The position numbers were made by a program, and so were the translations under genes. This document shows, one piece after another, positions 34,746 to 47,106 of a stretch of DNA of 64,000 nucleotides. How positions within the stretch are numbered: the stretch's first letter is position 1; each line of letters opens with the position of its first letter. The stretch is from Amborella trichopoda. Its lineage: Eukaryota > Streptophyta > Magnoliopsida > Amborellales > Amborellaceae. The DNA is taken from positions 6,460,136 through 6,524,135 of the forward strand of contig NW_006495273.1 in the NCBI RefSeq assembly GCF_000471905.2, read 5' to 3'. The notes beneath the pieces are model-generated. The model was not told the DNA's origin and did not search any database. It saw nothing but the letters and a program-made list of their open reading frames with translations.

Positions 34746-35846
34746 TTAACATCTTTCAACATGTTCCATTTCATTGTTCTCTTGCATGTCATCGGACCCT
34801 CGTAGGTTACAAAGAAGAGAATCCCTCCCACTCAAAACAATCTGGAAGAAACCATTTACCTGTTTACTTACGAGATCAAGACCCTGAGCAAGCCGGTTCA
34901 CAATCTCTCCCATCTCTTTCACAGGCTTATGCAGTGACTCGGTTTCTATTTCACCAACATCTGAGTGATGGCACAGATTCTCAATCATCATATTGAGGTC
35001 GATAACACATCCATCAATGAATTCCATTTCTTTGATAACAGTAATAGACCCTGCTGAGTATAACCTCCTGATTTCACCATTAATACAGGTTTGCAGATCA
35101 TTGAACGGAGAAGACCATAGCAACTCATCAGGGACATGCAAGTCAATTAAAGGACCGGATGAGCCAGAGAGGGCAGCTGTAAATACAGTGCAAACAAACA
35201 CTGTTTGAGCCTTGAATCCATACATGGCCCTCAATAGAACTTTCTCTTTGCTAGAGGCTTTTAATTTGGTCGAACATAGAAAACCAGCCAGTTCCCGTAA
35301 GAGCACAGAGCAGCTCTCAAGCTTTGAATTTCTTGGTGAAGCTGTGCATAATGCTTTCGACCCAATTAGGTGCATCCATTCAAGAAGGGAATCATGGGCA
35401 CGAAACAACTTATCGGTTGAAGAAAATCCAACCGATAAGTCCAACACATGCAAGATATAGTTGAGTATAAGCAGGCCCTGATCCAGTTTTGAGATTTCGA
35501 AAGTCAACGCTATGCAAATGTCAAGTAATTTTGCACTGTCTTCCAAGTACGCATGCATCCATTTCTCGTCCCAGCCAGATGTGGGAAACTGAAGATCTGT
35601 AATGAGGGTCTTGATGTCAGTGTGGGTTTCCGATAAAGTCTCCATTGCCAGTCTCATCCAGGAGAGGGTCAGAATATCTCCTGTCTCCCTTGGCATCAGC
35701 TTCATAATTCTATCAGCTAAGCGTGCCTCAAAGGCTGTCAACAAGGGGATAGGTTTTGGGGAGAGCGGAGAACGCTTGGGACGCCTCATCTTGAAGGGAT
35801 TTCCAAAGGGGAAGGAAGGATGATGCCCATCATGTGGACGGCTCAT
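34746..35846 (-). CDS. BPS1: BPS1-like (BYPASS1/DUF793 family) protein, copy 2
   Basis: An intact 366-residue, single-exon frame closely related to the copy at 2196-3305: MSRPHDGHHPSFPFGNPFKM, RRPKRSPLSPKPIPLL, LTLSWMRLAMETLSETHTDI, DEKWMHAYLEDSAKLLDICI and a hydrophobic VFVCTVFTAALSG in the same place. The two proteins differ throughout but keep nearly equal length with almost no indels, so both look maintained by selection. The start ATG (35846) is preceded 12 bases upstream by a good acceptor (GGTTTTCAG, ending at 35859), suggesting a 5'-UTR intron as in copy 1; its donor and the promoter are not clear. As for Arabidopsis BPS1, a role in limiting a root-to-shoot growth-arrest signal is inferred by homology only. 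Confidence 0.93.
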   Translation of the reverse strand: MSRPHDGHHPSFPFGNPFKMRRPKRSPLSPKPIPLLTAFEARLADRIMKLMPRETGDILTLSWMRLAMETLSETHTDIKTLITDLQFPTSGWDEKWMHAYLEDSAKLLDICIALTFEISKLDQGLLILNYILHVLDLSVGFSSTDKLFRAHDSLLEWMHLIGSKALCTASPRNSKLESCSVLLRELAGFLCSTKLKASSKEKVLLRAMYGFKAQTVFVCTVFTAALSGSSGPLIDLHVPDELLWSSPFNDLQTCINGEIRRLYSAGSITVIKEMEFIDGCVIDLNMMIENLCHHSDVGEIETESLHKPVKEMGEIVNRLAQGLDLVSKQVNGFFQIVLSGRDSLLCNLRGSDDMQENNEMEHVERC

Positions 35847-35858
35847 GGTTTAATCTAT

Positions 35859-37713
35859 CTGAAAACCATGAAGAAGTGCTTATAAAATATAGGAAGGTTA
35901 AAGTTAAATAGGCGTCGACTTATATTACCTGCAAATATGTGGCCTTTTTTTGGGTTGCATTCCTTAGATAAGGGAAAACTATATTTGATCCAGCACAAAT
36001 ACTACATGATCAATATCAAAATGCTCATTTCTTTGTGTAGATTGAAAACCAAGTAACATTATCCAAAAAAACAAAAAAAAAAAGAAAAAAGAAAAAAAAG
36101 CCTCCCCTCTGGTACAGCCATCTAGAGGTAACCCCAATTATTAAAAAAAAAAAAAAATACTCTTTGTTCTGTTTTCTTTGTGCACCCTCTGTTTCCCCTC
36201 TATTTCCCCTCTTGTACAGTCATCTAGAGGTAACCCTGTATTTCCCCCTGTATCTCTCTCTGCGTACCCTCTTTTTGGCTTCCTTTTGTCTCTTCTCACA
36301 AGTCAAAAGTTCTATTTCATATTTTCCACTTTATTTGATTTGATTATTGGATTTGAATTTTGAAATTTTAAATAAATTAAAATATAATATTAGCATATGA
36401 ATAGATATTCTTTATTTGAAATAATCTCATTCATATCTATATATATGTAGCCATTGTATTATATATACACTATGTTAGTACCTCAGATGTTTCATATCCA
36501 TTTTACTCTCAGAACATATTCTATAACATATTGTAGAATGAATATACATAGTATGGAATATGAAATATTCTATTTTATTCAACAACAATATAGTAAATTG
36601 AAGGGAAGACATGACTCAAAAAAAAAAAAAGGATTACTTTCCCTTAAAATCCAAAAATGTGAGCCCTAACCCACAGATTTCGCAACAAAGCATGATGGGA
36701 TTTGGTTTAAGAAACAGCTTCCTATTTTAACAAAAAATGGGAAGCCATTTTGTTACCATTAGAATAGTATTTTTTCTCCAATGGGTCAAAATTGTTAAAT
36801 AGGATTCCAATTGGGTTAGTGTGCGATTCCAAAAAGGTAGGAATCTCGAATCCCATTTCGATTGGAGTGTGACGCATGATTCCCAGAAAGTAGGACTCTC
36901 AGTTCTTGCGATATGCATTTCATGGACGGTGATTCCATCAATAGAGATTGTCTAGCTGTCTGGGATTCTTCGCTTCCGATTCCTAAATCGATTATGAATC
37001 TTAAGCATTTCCAACATGTACTCCATCCATCTTTATGTAATCTAGGTTCATGACAGGTAAATCACAAGCAAAGTGCCCATCACTTGCAGTAAATCGTTAT
37101 GGACATTATGAATTTAATTTGAGGCTCATCTGGTTGACTGCAAAACATGTAACCGACTCATTGTCCATTTTTAACTACTCTCCTGCTGCCCCCCACTTGT
37201 TTTACATTTTCTAAATTTTAATCATGCATTCATACATTACCCAAGAAGTTCATACAAATAAGACGCCTTTGTTGTTAAAAATGTAAATGACACCAGGAAG
37301 TGGTAGGTTGCAACAGGAGATGAGGAAGTTTTCCTTGAAAAGGGCTTCGCCTGGAGCCAAGTTTGTGAGGCCTCTGGACCCCACTGACCCCTATATGAGC
37401 CTCTTAACTGCAATAACTAAGGAAGGGGTTGAGGAGAGTGAGAGAGGAGGGGTATGACTATGAGGATGATGGCTTGGCATCATTACCAAATTCGGAAGCA
37501 TCTGCTGGTGGTTGTAGAGATTGGAGATAATGTTGGTAGTGATTGTGAAACTACACTATCAAATTTGAGTTCATCGGATTTGTTGTCTTGTTTTGAGTTT
37601 TGCTGGTTAAAGTTTTTGAGTTTTGACTTTTTGTTAGTTGCGACTCTTGTGACGTGTGTTGTACTTTTGTTTTGCTAATGACAATGTCGATTGTTGACTA
37701 TGGTCCCATGTCA
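35859..37713. other. Upstream region of BPS1-like copy 2
   Basis: Contains the presumed 5'-UTR intron end at 35859. One possible short donor (TTTGCAG then GTAATA at 35928) would give an implausibly short 70-base intron, so the real leader may lie farther right. A poly-A/G stretch (36070-36160) and a local duplication of GTACAGYCATCTAGAGGTAA (near 36112 and 36218) occur. No other gene is seen. Confidence 0.45.
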
Positions 37714-40700
37714 TATGGTTTTAAAATGTGGCCGCATCGCCGCGTATGCAGCCGCATCATGCGGAATGCGCTCACATCTGCATCAGAAACAGGTGCATAT
37801 GCGCTTTTGACAGATGCGGCCGCATATGCATCGCATCAGGCCGCATCGTAGCCCCATCGCACCGCATCCCAGAACTACAGTGTCTGCCAAAAAAATTTCT
37901 GTTTTGCCCCTCGAGGAGGGGAAAAATGGTCTTTTTGACCATCTAAATGTGAGGGACACTGTTTAGCGGGGTATTAGGGCCCTAAACAAAGATTTTCAGC
38001 CACTTTGGTGCCTTTTTTTGGCAGGGCCTAAACAAAGATTTTCAGCCACTTTTGTGGCTTTTTTTTGCATAAATCAAGGGAAAAAAAAATTTAGGCGGAA
38101 ATTGTTTTTTCATCGAAATCTTCGATTTGGCGGTTGTTTGATACTTGGATGTTTCATTGGATTTGGGGATATTACGGTGAATTTGTGATAAGAAATCAGG
38201 GGTTTCAGAGGCTGTGAAGAAATCGAGCACTGCTTCACAGAGTCGGTAAATTTTTATTCCTTCTTGTACAATAATACTGTTATACTTATTTTTGGGGCGA
38301 TGTCTTCTTCTCAAGATTCTAGTAATAAGGATCCGACTCGGAAATATGCTAAACTAAAAAATCCGAAAGATAAAAATTGTGTGATATGCTTGCTCTGTGG
38401 AAATACTTATATGAGTGGTATTTTTTGACAAAAAGAGCATTTAGCCGAAATTTCTGGGAATGTAAGAGCATGCCCACAAACTACAGATGATATAAAAAAG
38501 GAGATTTAGATAATATTTGGATAGATTGAAAAAAGATAAAGAGAAGAAAAAAATGAAAAGAAAAGAATTACTTGATGATATGCAATTATTTGATAATGAT
38601 GTTGATGATGATGATGATGATGATATCTCTGAAGTTGCTATGAGGCAAAGGGGTACTCATACTCCAACATCAAGAGAGAGGGTTATAAATATTGGTGGTA
38701 GTGTTGAGAGAAGAACACCTCTCTCTAAGGGGTCAATGGATGCTTTTTTCACCCCTAGCCCCGAAATTGTGGTTCAGGAGAGAGAAAAAAACAAAACAAA
38801 CCACAATTGAAAATAGATATAAGAAAAAACAGAGGAAGTCGGTATGTAAGTAGGATTGCAAAGTGGATTTACATGGATTGCAAAGTGGATTTACATGGCT
38901 AACATTCCTTTTAATACTATAACTCTGAATAATTTTGCATGTATGGTCCAGGCAATTGGGCAACATGGCCCAGGACTTGTTCTTCCGTCACTACATGAGA
39001 TTAGGGAGCCCTTGTTGAAGGATGTTGTATTTGATGTGAATAAAATTTTGATTTCTCAGAGAGAAGGGTGGGAAAAATATGGGGCCAATATTGTGTGTGA
39101 TGGTTGGTCCGATGGGAAGTCAAGGGCATTCATTTATTTTTTGGTTAACTGCCCAACAAGTACTTTTTTTGTTAAGTCTGCTGATGCATCAGACAAGTCA
39201 CATGATGCTACATACTTACGTGCTTTTATGGATGAGATTGTCGAGTTTGTTGGAGAGCAAACTGTGGTAAAAATTGTCACTGACAATGGCGCCAATGACG
39301 CTGCAGCTAGGCATTTACTGACTTTGAAAAGGACGCATATGTTTTGGACTCCTTGTGCAGCTCACTGTGTTAATCTTATGCTTAAGGAAATGGGTACAAC
39401 ATCTTTATTTAGTGGGGTGATTTCAAGAGCTATGTTTGTTGTTCGATTTATTTATAATCACACCATAGTCCTAAGCATGATGAGGTCTTTTACAAAGAAG
39501 AGAGAATTAGTGAGACCGGGTATCACTAGATTTGCCACGTCATTTCTCATTCTTCGAAGCCTAGCCAAGTAAAAAAGTGCCTTGAGGATCATCTTTGCTT
39601 CAAAGCAATGGAGTCAAAGCATAAGGATGGGAGAAAGGCTGAAAATATTATTCTGAATACATCTTTTTGGAGTCAAATAATTATTGCATTGGAGGTGTCT
39701 CGCCTTTTAGTCAGAGTGCTTCGACTGGTTGATGGTGACGCGAAACCCACCATAGGCTACATACATGAGGCAATGACTAGGGCAAGAGCTGAAATAAATA
39801 ATGTTTTAAAGGATGATGAAACTATGCGCAAGGCTATACTTGAAATTATTGATAGGAGATGGATACCGAGCTTCACAGGCACCTCCATTCAGCCGGTTAC
39901 TTTCTAAACCCATCACTTCACTACAAGCACCCATCCATTGAGTCATATCGTGTAATAAATGGCGGGTTCTTAGATGTGCTTGAGAGGTTGGTGCCTGATA
40001 GAGATCTCCAGGCTGAGATCCAGAGCTATGAATTGATTAAGTTCAAGTTAGCCTTGGGAAACTTTGGGAGAGATATTGCTACTCGAAATAGGGACGCTAC
40101 AAATCCAGGTAAAGGGCAAAAGTAACCTTACTTGTCTCTAACTTTATGTATAGTTCCATTGTTTATTTGCTTATCTATAATCTAAATTATAAACTATTAT
40201 ACAGCTGCATGGTGGGCATTATATGAAAGCGAGACACCAAATCTACGTCTCGCTATTCGAGTGTTGAATCTCACATGTAGCTCATCTGGTTGTGGACGCA
40301 ATTGGAGTGCATTTGAGCATGTAAGTCCTTTACTCCTTATTCCTTAATCCTTATTTCTTGAATTTCAATTTTATAATCTAAATTTCTAAATATCTAATTT
40401 CAATTTCTACAACAGCTCCATACAAAAAAAAGAAATAGGTTGAGCAGAAAAAGTTGAATGATTTGGTTTATGTGCGGTATAATGAGCAGCTTAGGGAGAG
40501 GTATGAAAATCGCATGAAGCTCAACCCTATTCAAATGTATGAAGCTGATGATTATTCTACAGGTAAGTGGACCATGGATCCAAGACAAGAGCGTGTGTTT
40601 GTGGGTGAGGATCTTATATGACTTGATTTCGAGCTAGCAACAGAGGATAATGAAGAAGATCGACCTAACACTAGAGCACAAAGAAGTAGAGGAGTTGCTG

Positions 40701-41263
40701 GGTCTAATCGCACTCGCACATTAGCTTCAGAGGTCGAGAAGGAGGAAGCTGACTCAGAGGAGACTGAGGAAGAAGAATACATGGAGGCCGTCGAGGATGA
40801 TATTGATGATTCAAATGACGACTCTCAAGACAACTTATCTGATTGATATTTGAAAATTTGACTCTCAAAATAGATGATTGCATTAAGTTATTAACTATTA
40901 ACTTGACTTTTGCTTTGTAATATCACTAATTCAATATTTTGTGCTTATGGTGCAAATTTGTGCTCATGATTGTTGATTGTTGAATGTTTTATGAAGCTAG
41001 TTTCAAGTTTCTAGTTTCTATCAGAGGATAGTGGATAACTGGATACAGAATCTCTGACAGCTAATAATTTTGAAGTTAATCATTAAACTAAAATACCTAC
41101 TATCACATATATCACCTCCATATTTTTTTTATGCATTAACCTATTTTTTTAGGTTTTTTAGAATTTTTTTACGTTTATTAACTGCATCGTCGCAATGCAC
41201 CCGCATCCGGGCCGCATCAGCCCCCCCACCGCTTTTGGCTGCATCCCGCATTTCAAAACACTG
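37714..41263 (+). mobile_element. hAT transposon, about 3.5 kb, inactive
   Basis: The ends are imperfect inverted repeats: GGTTTTAAAATGTGGCCGC on the left and the inverse of CAGTGTTTTGAAATGCGGG on the right (closing CACTG at 41263). Both subterminal regions are GC-rich and packed with GCCGCATC-like words in both orientations (37731-37870 and 41184-41250), as is usual for hAT transposase-binding sites. Inside is a decayed BED/DUF659/dimerisation transposase. I could not find a convincing 8-bp target duplication, so the exact outer bases are uncertain by a few positions. Confidence 0.75.
38300..40846 (+). pseudogene. hAT transposase (BED finger, DUF659, hAT dimerisation), decayed
   Basis: The start at 38300 reads MSSSQDSSNKDPTRKYAKLK and a BED zinc finger (CVICLLCG...EHLAEISGNVRAC) interrupted by TGA near 38427. 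A basic/acidic linker follows (38517-38810), then DUF659 at 38930-39570 (GPGLVLPSLHEIREPLLKDV, CDGWSDGK, VKIVTDNGAN, TPCAAHCVNLMLKEMG). A stop and frameshift at 39570-39605 precede FWSQIIIAL...VLRLVDGDAKPTIGYIHEAM. After another frameshift near 39860, LHRHLHSAGYFLNPSLHYKH leads to the dimerisation domain (WALYESETPNL, CSSSGCGRNWSAFEH) split by two introns (about 40109-40204 and 40321-40415). The acidic tail ends at the TGA at 40846. The order is that of a full plant hAT transposase, with at least four lesions. Confidence 0.88.
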
Positions 41264-41689
41264 ATACTGGCATATATTGACAGATGGTTTATGTAAATAT
41301 TTAGTGGCCTATACAATTTGTATGAATTTTAGGCGAGTTTCAATCTTATTAAGTTTTAGTAATTCATTTCAAGTTCAAACTCATATACATATGAGTTTGA
41401 AATAATACAATACAACATAATACCACAAAAAGAAGCCCCTAAAAAGATTGTTTTTTTTCAAATGATTGTTCATAAGTTTAAGTTTTTTGTTTTTTTTTTG
41501 TCTATGGCGGGGGGTTAGGTTTGGTTTAAGGTTTTGCCATCCAAACCAAACAAAATCAAAATTTCCTACACTAGTCCTGGCAAATAGGTATCATCACCTA
41601 ACTTGTAAGACCACATCTTTTCTAGTGCATTTTATAGGGTACCTATGAACCTTTCTCTACACAAACAACTACCATATCTCTCTTAAAAT
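41264..41689. other. Noncoding spacer between hAT and Ty3/Gypsy
   Basis: AT-rich DNA with poly-T runs and no recognised motif. It may contain the 3' untranslated part or LTR remnant of the Ty3/Gypsy element to the right, which reads leftward. Confidence 0.4.
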
Positions 41690-44600
41690 GCAACATGTCT
41701 TGTATGGATATCAACTTCATCGCTCAAATCAAATGCTATGAATGTCCACACTAAGTAACTCAGGTTGGTCACAGGCAACAGAATGAGGTCGACTAGTTCT
41801 CTAAGCTGGAACCCCTTAAGCATCCGCAAAAGGTGAGCTTCCAGTAGTCCAATACTATTTAATGAAAACTTGATTGGGGGGAACTATTTAATCCCACACT
41901 TTAATCCTCTCTTTGACTGGGTATCTTAGAAGATTATCTAGGCCTTATATGATGGCCTCAGTCTCGTTGTTTGTCTCAGGTTGGTAAGTACTCGAAAACT
42001 TCATTTGCTTATTGCATTTTATGCCACGGAGCTTTCCAGAATTAGCTCACGAACTCTCTCTGAAGAAAAGACTATGTGGCCTACGGCAGACCATGAAGGT
42101 GAACTATCACTCTGAAGAAAAGATCAGCAGCATGTGAGGCATCATATGTCTTCTTAAATACTAGGAACTTCGCTATCTTTGAAGAATGGCCTACCACCAC
42201 ATAGATAGAGTTGGACCTCCCATTATCTTAGCTAGCTAGCGCAAGGTCCATTCTCAAGCCTTCACATGGTGCTCTGGGAAAGTACCTTTAGGATGAGCAA
42301 AACGAATCAGTTTTAACAAGGGCTATGGTCTTATCTCAACCAAATTTCCCTTTTGAGACCATTTGCATGTGACTCCCCTACAATCTGCCCTTGCATGGAG
42401 CCCTTGAGAATATATAATCGAATACCATAGAACAGGTGATCATCATGAAGGACAGAAAAGGGGTAGGGCTTGCTAGTCCCATAGAGAAGGATCTCATGGA
42501 TCTTCCTGAAATAAGGTCATCAAGATATGACTAGTTACGCAACTTAAAAATCTGTCATTTCGGAGGACAATAAGAGAGATTCGTAGCTCAAGGTGCTTGC
42601 CACCTGCTTCTCCATTGAGGACAAAAGAAACTCTTGCATATATGAACTCTACCTTGCATTGTGCACATTGAGCTTACTCTTAGAGTGAAGGTATGGCAAG
42701 GCTCATCATTTGAATTATAAAATATGAACTCCCAGTGGATCAATGAATGGCACCATTGTCTGAGGGTATGCACCACTACATTGAATTCCAATCATAGACG
42801 GAGCAATTTTGTTTACCCCCACTGCCCTCTAGTTAAAGAATGCCATGAGTATCCTTCTTGGCTAAGGAGTGCACCAACGCCAATATATGATCCATCAAAT
42901 TTATTTTTCGAAGTCAAGAAGTTCGAGAACTAGAGTTTGGCTCATCTTCTTTATCTCTTTAGGAGTCTCATTGCCTGCTTTGGAACACATTAAGGGCCTT
43001 GATTTTAGGCAATTCATGAGAGGGCCCATACCAAGCTGAATTTTTAAATAAACTTCCTGTAGAGCTTGGCCAATCCATGAAAATTGTGAACTTCATGGAT
43101 GTTGCTGGTGGTCAGCCAATTGAGCATGCCCTATATCTTTTCTGAGTCAATCTCAATTCGTGTGGAAGCAACATAAGCCCAAAAGACACTTCTTCAGGTT
43201 GATGTAGAATTTATCTTTTGCACATGAATCATCACCTATGAAATGTGTCCCTCATGTTCCTCTCTGTTTCAACTATAAACAAGAATGTCATCAAAAGAGA
43301 CGAAAGTTGCCTATGAAAGGTAGCAAGGCACGAGTCATCATCCTCACAATTTTGCTAGGAGTGTTGGTCAGCCTAGAAGGCATAACCAGCCACTCAGAGA
43401 GAACGTCTTTTGTCTTGAAAACAGTCCTCCACTCATCCCTGAAAGGATAAGCTTTTGTGATAGTCATAGCGTAGGTCGATATTAAAAAAAGATAGTGGAT
43501 CTGAGCAGCAGGAATATCATCTCCTAGGGAAATAGGAAAGCAATACTTCATTGTAATCTTATTAATTGCTTGAATGTTGATGCATAGCCGCATATGCATC
43601 ATGTACCATCTTTACTGAAAGTGAGGAGGGAAGTATTTTCATGGACTCATGCCATCATGAACAAATCCCATCATCTGCAACTTACTGGCCAAGCTCTGCA
43701 TGGTTTATAGAACTCATGTGGTAGGCATGGAGTTTAGGAAGAGAGACTCCAGGCACAGATCTATGGCATTCTGAATGTCTCTCATGATTGGTAACTTGTT
43801 AGGGAGCTCATCCAAGGCCAAATCTGGGAAGTCCAGGAGGACCTTCTGGTCCTTTGGGAGATGCTCAACTTCAGGCATCTGATGGTCAGGCTGACATCTC
43901 TCCCAATAAATGCATAAATAGCCTTGGTCTCTTTAACTTTCTTCTAGAAAAGGTTGCCTGGCTTCTCCTCTTTGGGAGGAGTTATTTCCAACAAAGATTT
44001 CAAGGTAATGTTCATGTTTTTAACCTTGAAGGTGTTACACTTTGCTATCATAGAGCCAAGAACATCCCAAAAGGATGTGGTTAACAATCATAAACCGCAC
44101 ATCAGATCAAACCTGATCGAGTAAGAGTTAGTCATCGAAAACATTATTAGACATCAGAAAGTAATTAGGATGGTGGTGTCATTCACCCAAGCAACCTATA
44201 AGGGTGGGATGTTTCTCAGTCTTCAATTTGACCTTGTAAACAAGCTCCCATAACGCAACACCGTAGATGCTCCCAGCATCAATAATGAGGTTGCAAATAT
44301 TTTTCTTGGCATTTAAAACTGAGTTTTGAAAATGCTTCTGCACGTCCAATCCTCTTAATTATCCTTCAACAAGGTGAATAGAGGTTAGACAACAAGTAAT
44401 ATTGAGAGGGCTTCAATTTCTCTGTCTTCTGATTGCTTTTCGACTTCTCAGGATGCTCGACTTCTTCCTAATTGTCTTCTTCGAGCAAGTTGAGAGTTTT
44501 GGAGGAGCATTGAAGGGTCATATGAACCACCCGCCACACGGGAAATATTATTTGGTTTTTGTCCTAGAGGGTAGGTCATCAGTAACCCCTTTGCCCTTTT

Positions 44601-44950
44601 TGTTGAAGCCGCTGAATTAGAGACCATGTTATATTTTAAGAACTAGGAAGGAGCTGCTGCTGGTAGTTCTTAGCAGCAGGATATGGGATTGGGCTAGAGG
44701 TAATGTGTTATGGAGATTGTACTGTAACTTGTAGGACCAAGGGGGCTTGGCTCCTACACAGGTGTAACACACGAGGTGGGCTTAGAAAGAAAAAGAGTTT
44801 GGGGGTAGGCATAGTACTTGGTAGTTCCAATTAACTCAAAGCTTAGTAGTCTAAACGGTTAGGGTATCATAACGAATGGAGGAATCCTACTAGGGTTTGG
44901 ATGATGGGAAAATTGGAATCCTAGTGGGACTACATTTGCTACAAAGTTCA
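41690..44950 (-). mobile_element. Ty3/Gypsy retrotransposon, badly decayed
   Basis: Read on the minus strand, domains come in Ty3/Gypsy order: a gag zinc-knuckle-like end (about 44500-44650), a protease-like IDAGSIYGVALWELVYKVKL (about 44220-44290), reverse transcriptase (43240-43610: CINIQAINKITMKY, DEWRTVFKTKD, EWLVMPSRLTNTPS), RNase H (42700-42800: VVVHTLRQWCHSLIHWEFIF) and integrase (42130-42260: SIYVVVGHSSKIAKFLVFKK; 41900-42010: FSSTYQPETNNETEAI). An integrase C-terminal tail is near 41780. Stops and frameshifts occur every 100-300 bases. I could not find a pair of LTRs; a possible leader with GGTGTCAAGAAGGG is near 46000. Confidence 0.8.
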
Positions 44951-46358
44951 GGACAACAGGATGTTTGGGGGATATCAATGTCTCCTAATACGAATATGGT
45001 TAAGGAATATGAGATATTGATAGATTAGGATGAGCTAATGTGAAGGGGAAGGGATAGGTATAACTAGGGCAACCACAAGGACTGGATTTTAAGGGTTTAA
45101 AGGACTAGATTTTGAGGGTTTAATGGGGGTTGAAGTTGATTAAAAATAGCAGGTCCAGCAAGGGTAAATGATGGACATGAAGGGTATAAGGCGAGATAAG
45201 GGTTAATTTAGGGTTGGGGGACTTAAGGGTATGGGTGATGTGTTTGGAATGAGGTGGAATTTGTTATTAGCGCTTGGGAAGGTCTATTTCATGGGATAGA
45301 AACTGGGTGATGAATTTGGTTGAAGGGAATTTTGGAAGGAAAAGCACCAGACAAGGGAAAAAAAGGCTCCAATTTGTAAGGAAGACTGCCCTAATCTTAA
45401 GCTAGAGTTGTAGAATCACTCTACAGAAAGAGTTGGAGAATCACTCCTCAAAGAATGGTCTCTCACCATAATTGATGGAACTCAAACGTTATTTCTCAAA
45501 AATTGATTGCTTTGGCCACCAGCCTATAAATGTAGTTACGGTGGTCCATAAATCCTAATCTAAAGTTCTAAACATACTTTAACTCTAAAACAATCAATAA
45601 AATTTTCGTAAAGAACAAGAAGATAATTCTAAAGGTTCTAATCAATATAAGAACAAAATTATATCCTAAATACAATATTCTCTAAACTCATTACCACTAG
45701 GAAATAGTGGTAACGAAACCAATTTGGGAATCCACTCAAGAAACAACAAAAAAAATCATAATGTAAGGGAAATCACATGGTGGTTCACCTTTACTAGGAG
45801 ATCCTCCCAGGGATCTACATCCCACCTAGAGTTTTCTCTAGGTTTCATGCGGAGTCTCTTATGGATCCACCTTGGCATGCCATCTCTTGCTCCCTTGGGT
45901 GCTATGCCATCATACCCGTGCCCAGCCTAAGGGTCATCCCCATCTAGGTAACCACTTTTTGTCCCTTTTTTTCCCCTCATTCTCATAATTTCCCTTCTTG
46001 ACACCAAAATTCTGTAACTGATTTTTTTTTGGTTGTCAATGCAAATCTAGTTATTTCCAAGATGAGAAAAGATAGCCTTCGTTTCAAGATCATTTGTTTT
46101 AGATATATGAAGAAATTGGGCTAGCTTGTGCACCCATTATTTTTGCGAGGCTCCAACCCCAGTATTTCACACCATCACTCCATGAAAGAAGGGAGTTACA
46201 AACAAGTACGTCATGCCATGTACAGGTAGTTATCACTTAAAAAAAAGTGGGTTTCAAAAGCTTGTGCCATAAAAGAAGGGGACGATATTCCATACTTGGT
46301 AGAAGTATGGAATAGAGAACTCAAACTGAACACATCCACCATCCATGATTATCCAAGG
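44951..46358. other. Noncoding, possibly retrotransposon leader/LTR
   Basis: No gene is recognised. The G-rich plus strand of 44950-45350 reads leftward as a pyrimidine-rich gag-like region without clear motifs. CCTATAAATG at 45521 could be a TATA-like box. On the minus strand, TTTTGGTGTCAAGAAGGG near 46000 resembles a primer-binding site only loosely. Confidence 0.3.
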
Positions 46359-47106
46359 CTATGTAAAAAAATCGCCCGCCCAGCCGCTTAGGCAGCTAGG
46401 AGGCCTCACCGTCCCACCCTGAGGCTATATGGCCCTGGGCGTGGCTGTAGGCCAGGGAGGTGCCCAGCTCCTACTGCCCGGGCGCCTGCCCTAGGCCCTT
46501 TTGGCGAGCCAAAAAAATGGCCATGCCCAAAGGGTTTTTTAGTAATTTTTCCCCACTTGAAAAGGGCGAAATACGTTATGGAAGGAATTTTGGCCTGCCA
46601 AAACCCTAGTGAGACAGATTTTCCTCCCAAAAATTTATTTTTTTCTACCTTGAATCGAAATTTTTTTGAAAATCGATTTCGAACTCGATGTTCTTGATAT
46701 CTTGTGAAATCGAAAGGCATACGACATGGGCCGTTTTGGAGGCCAAAGAGGATGCAAAAGAGAGGTTTGGGCATCCCAAAGTAAGCGATTGAAGCCTACC
46801 TCAATTGGGTTTGGAAAGGTTAGTAGATTTAAATGTTTATGTTTAGGGTTTCATTTTTGGCTATGTTTGGAAATATAACTCTAAAGTATGGCTATGTCTA
46901 TAATTTATAATGCAAAATCATAGATTTATAACAACCTAAAAAGATCACACATTTATAAGAACTCCTAAACCCGACCCCCCTGACCCTTTTACACCGTGGC
47001 CGCCTGGGCAGCTGCACAGCTGCACAGCTGCCCAGGGCGGTGCGGCTGCCCAGGCAGTTAGTACCCCTGACCGTCCAGGCGGCCACCCCCATCTTTTTTA
47101 ACAATG
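46359..47106. mobile_element. Non-autonomous hAT element, 748 bp
   Basis: The left end is CTATGTAAAAAAATCGCCCGCC and the right end the inverse of CATTGTTAAAAAAGATGGGGG. The flanks ATCCAAGG (46351-46358) and ATCTAAGT (47107-47114) match at 6 of 8 positions, a worn 8-bp target duplication. Both subterminal regions are GC-rich with many CCTAGG/CAGCTGC/CCCAGGC-type words (46375-46500 and 46985-47090). Such GCC-rich ends are well known in plant non-autonomous hAT families. The inner 46500-46980 is AT-rich and codes for nothing recognisable. Confidence 0.68.
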
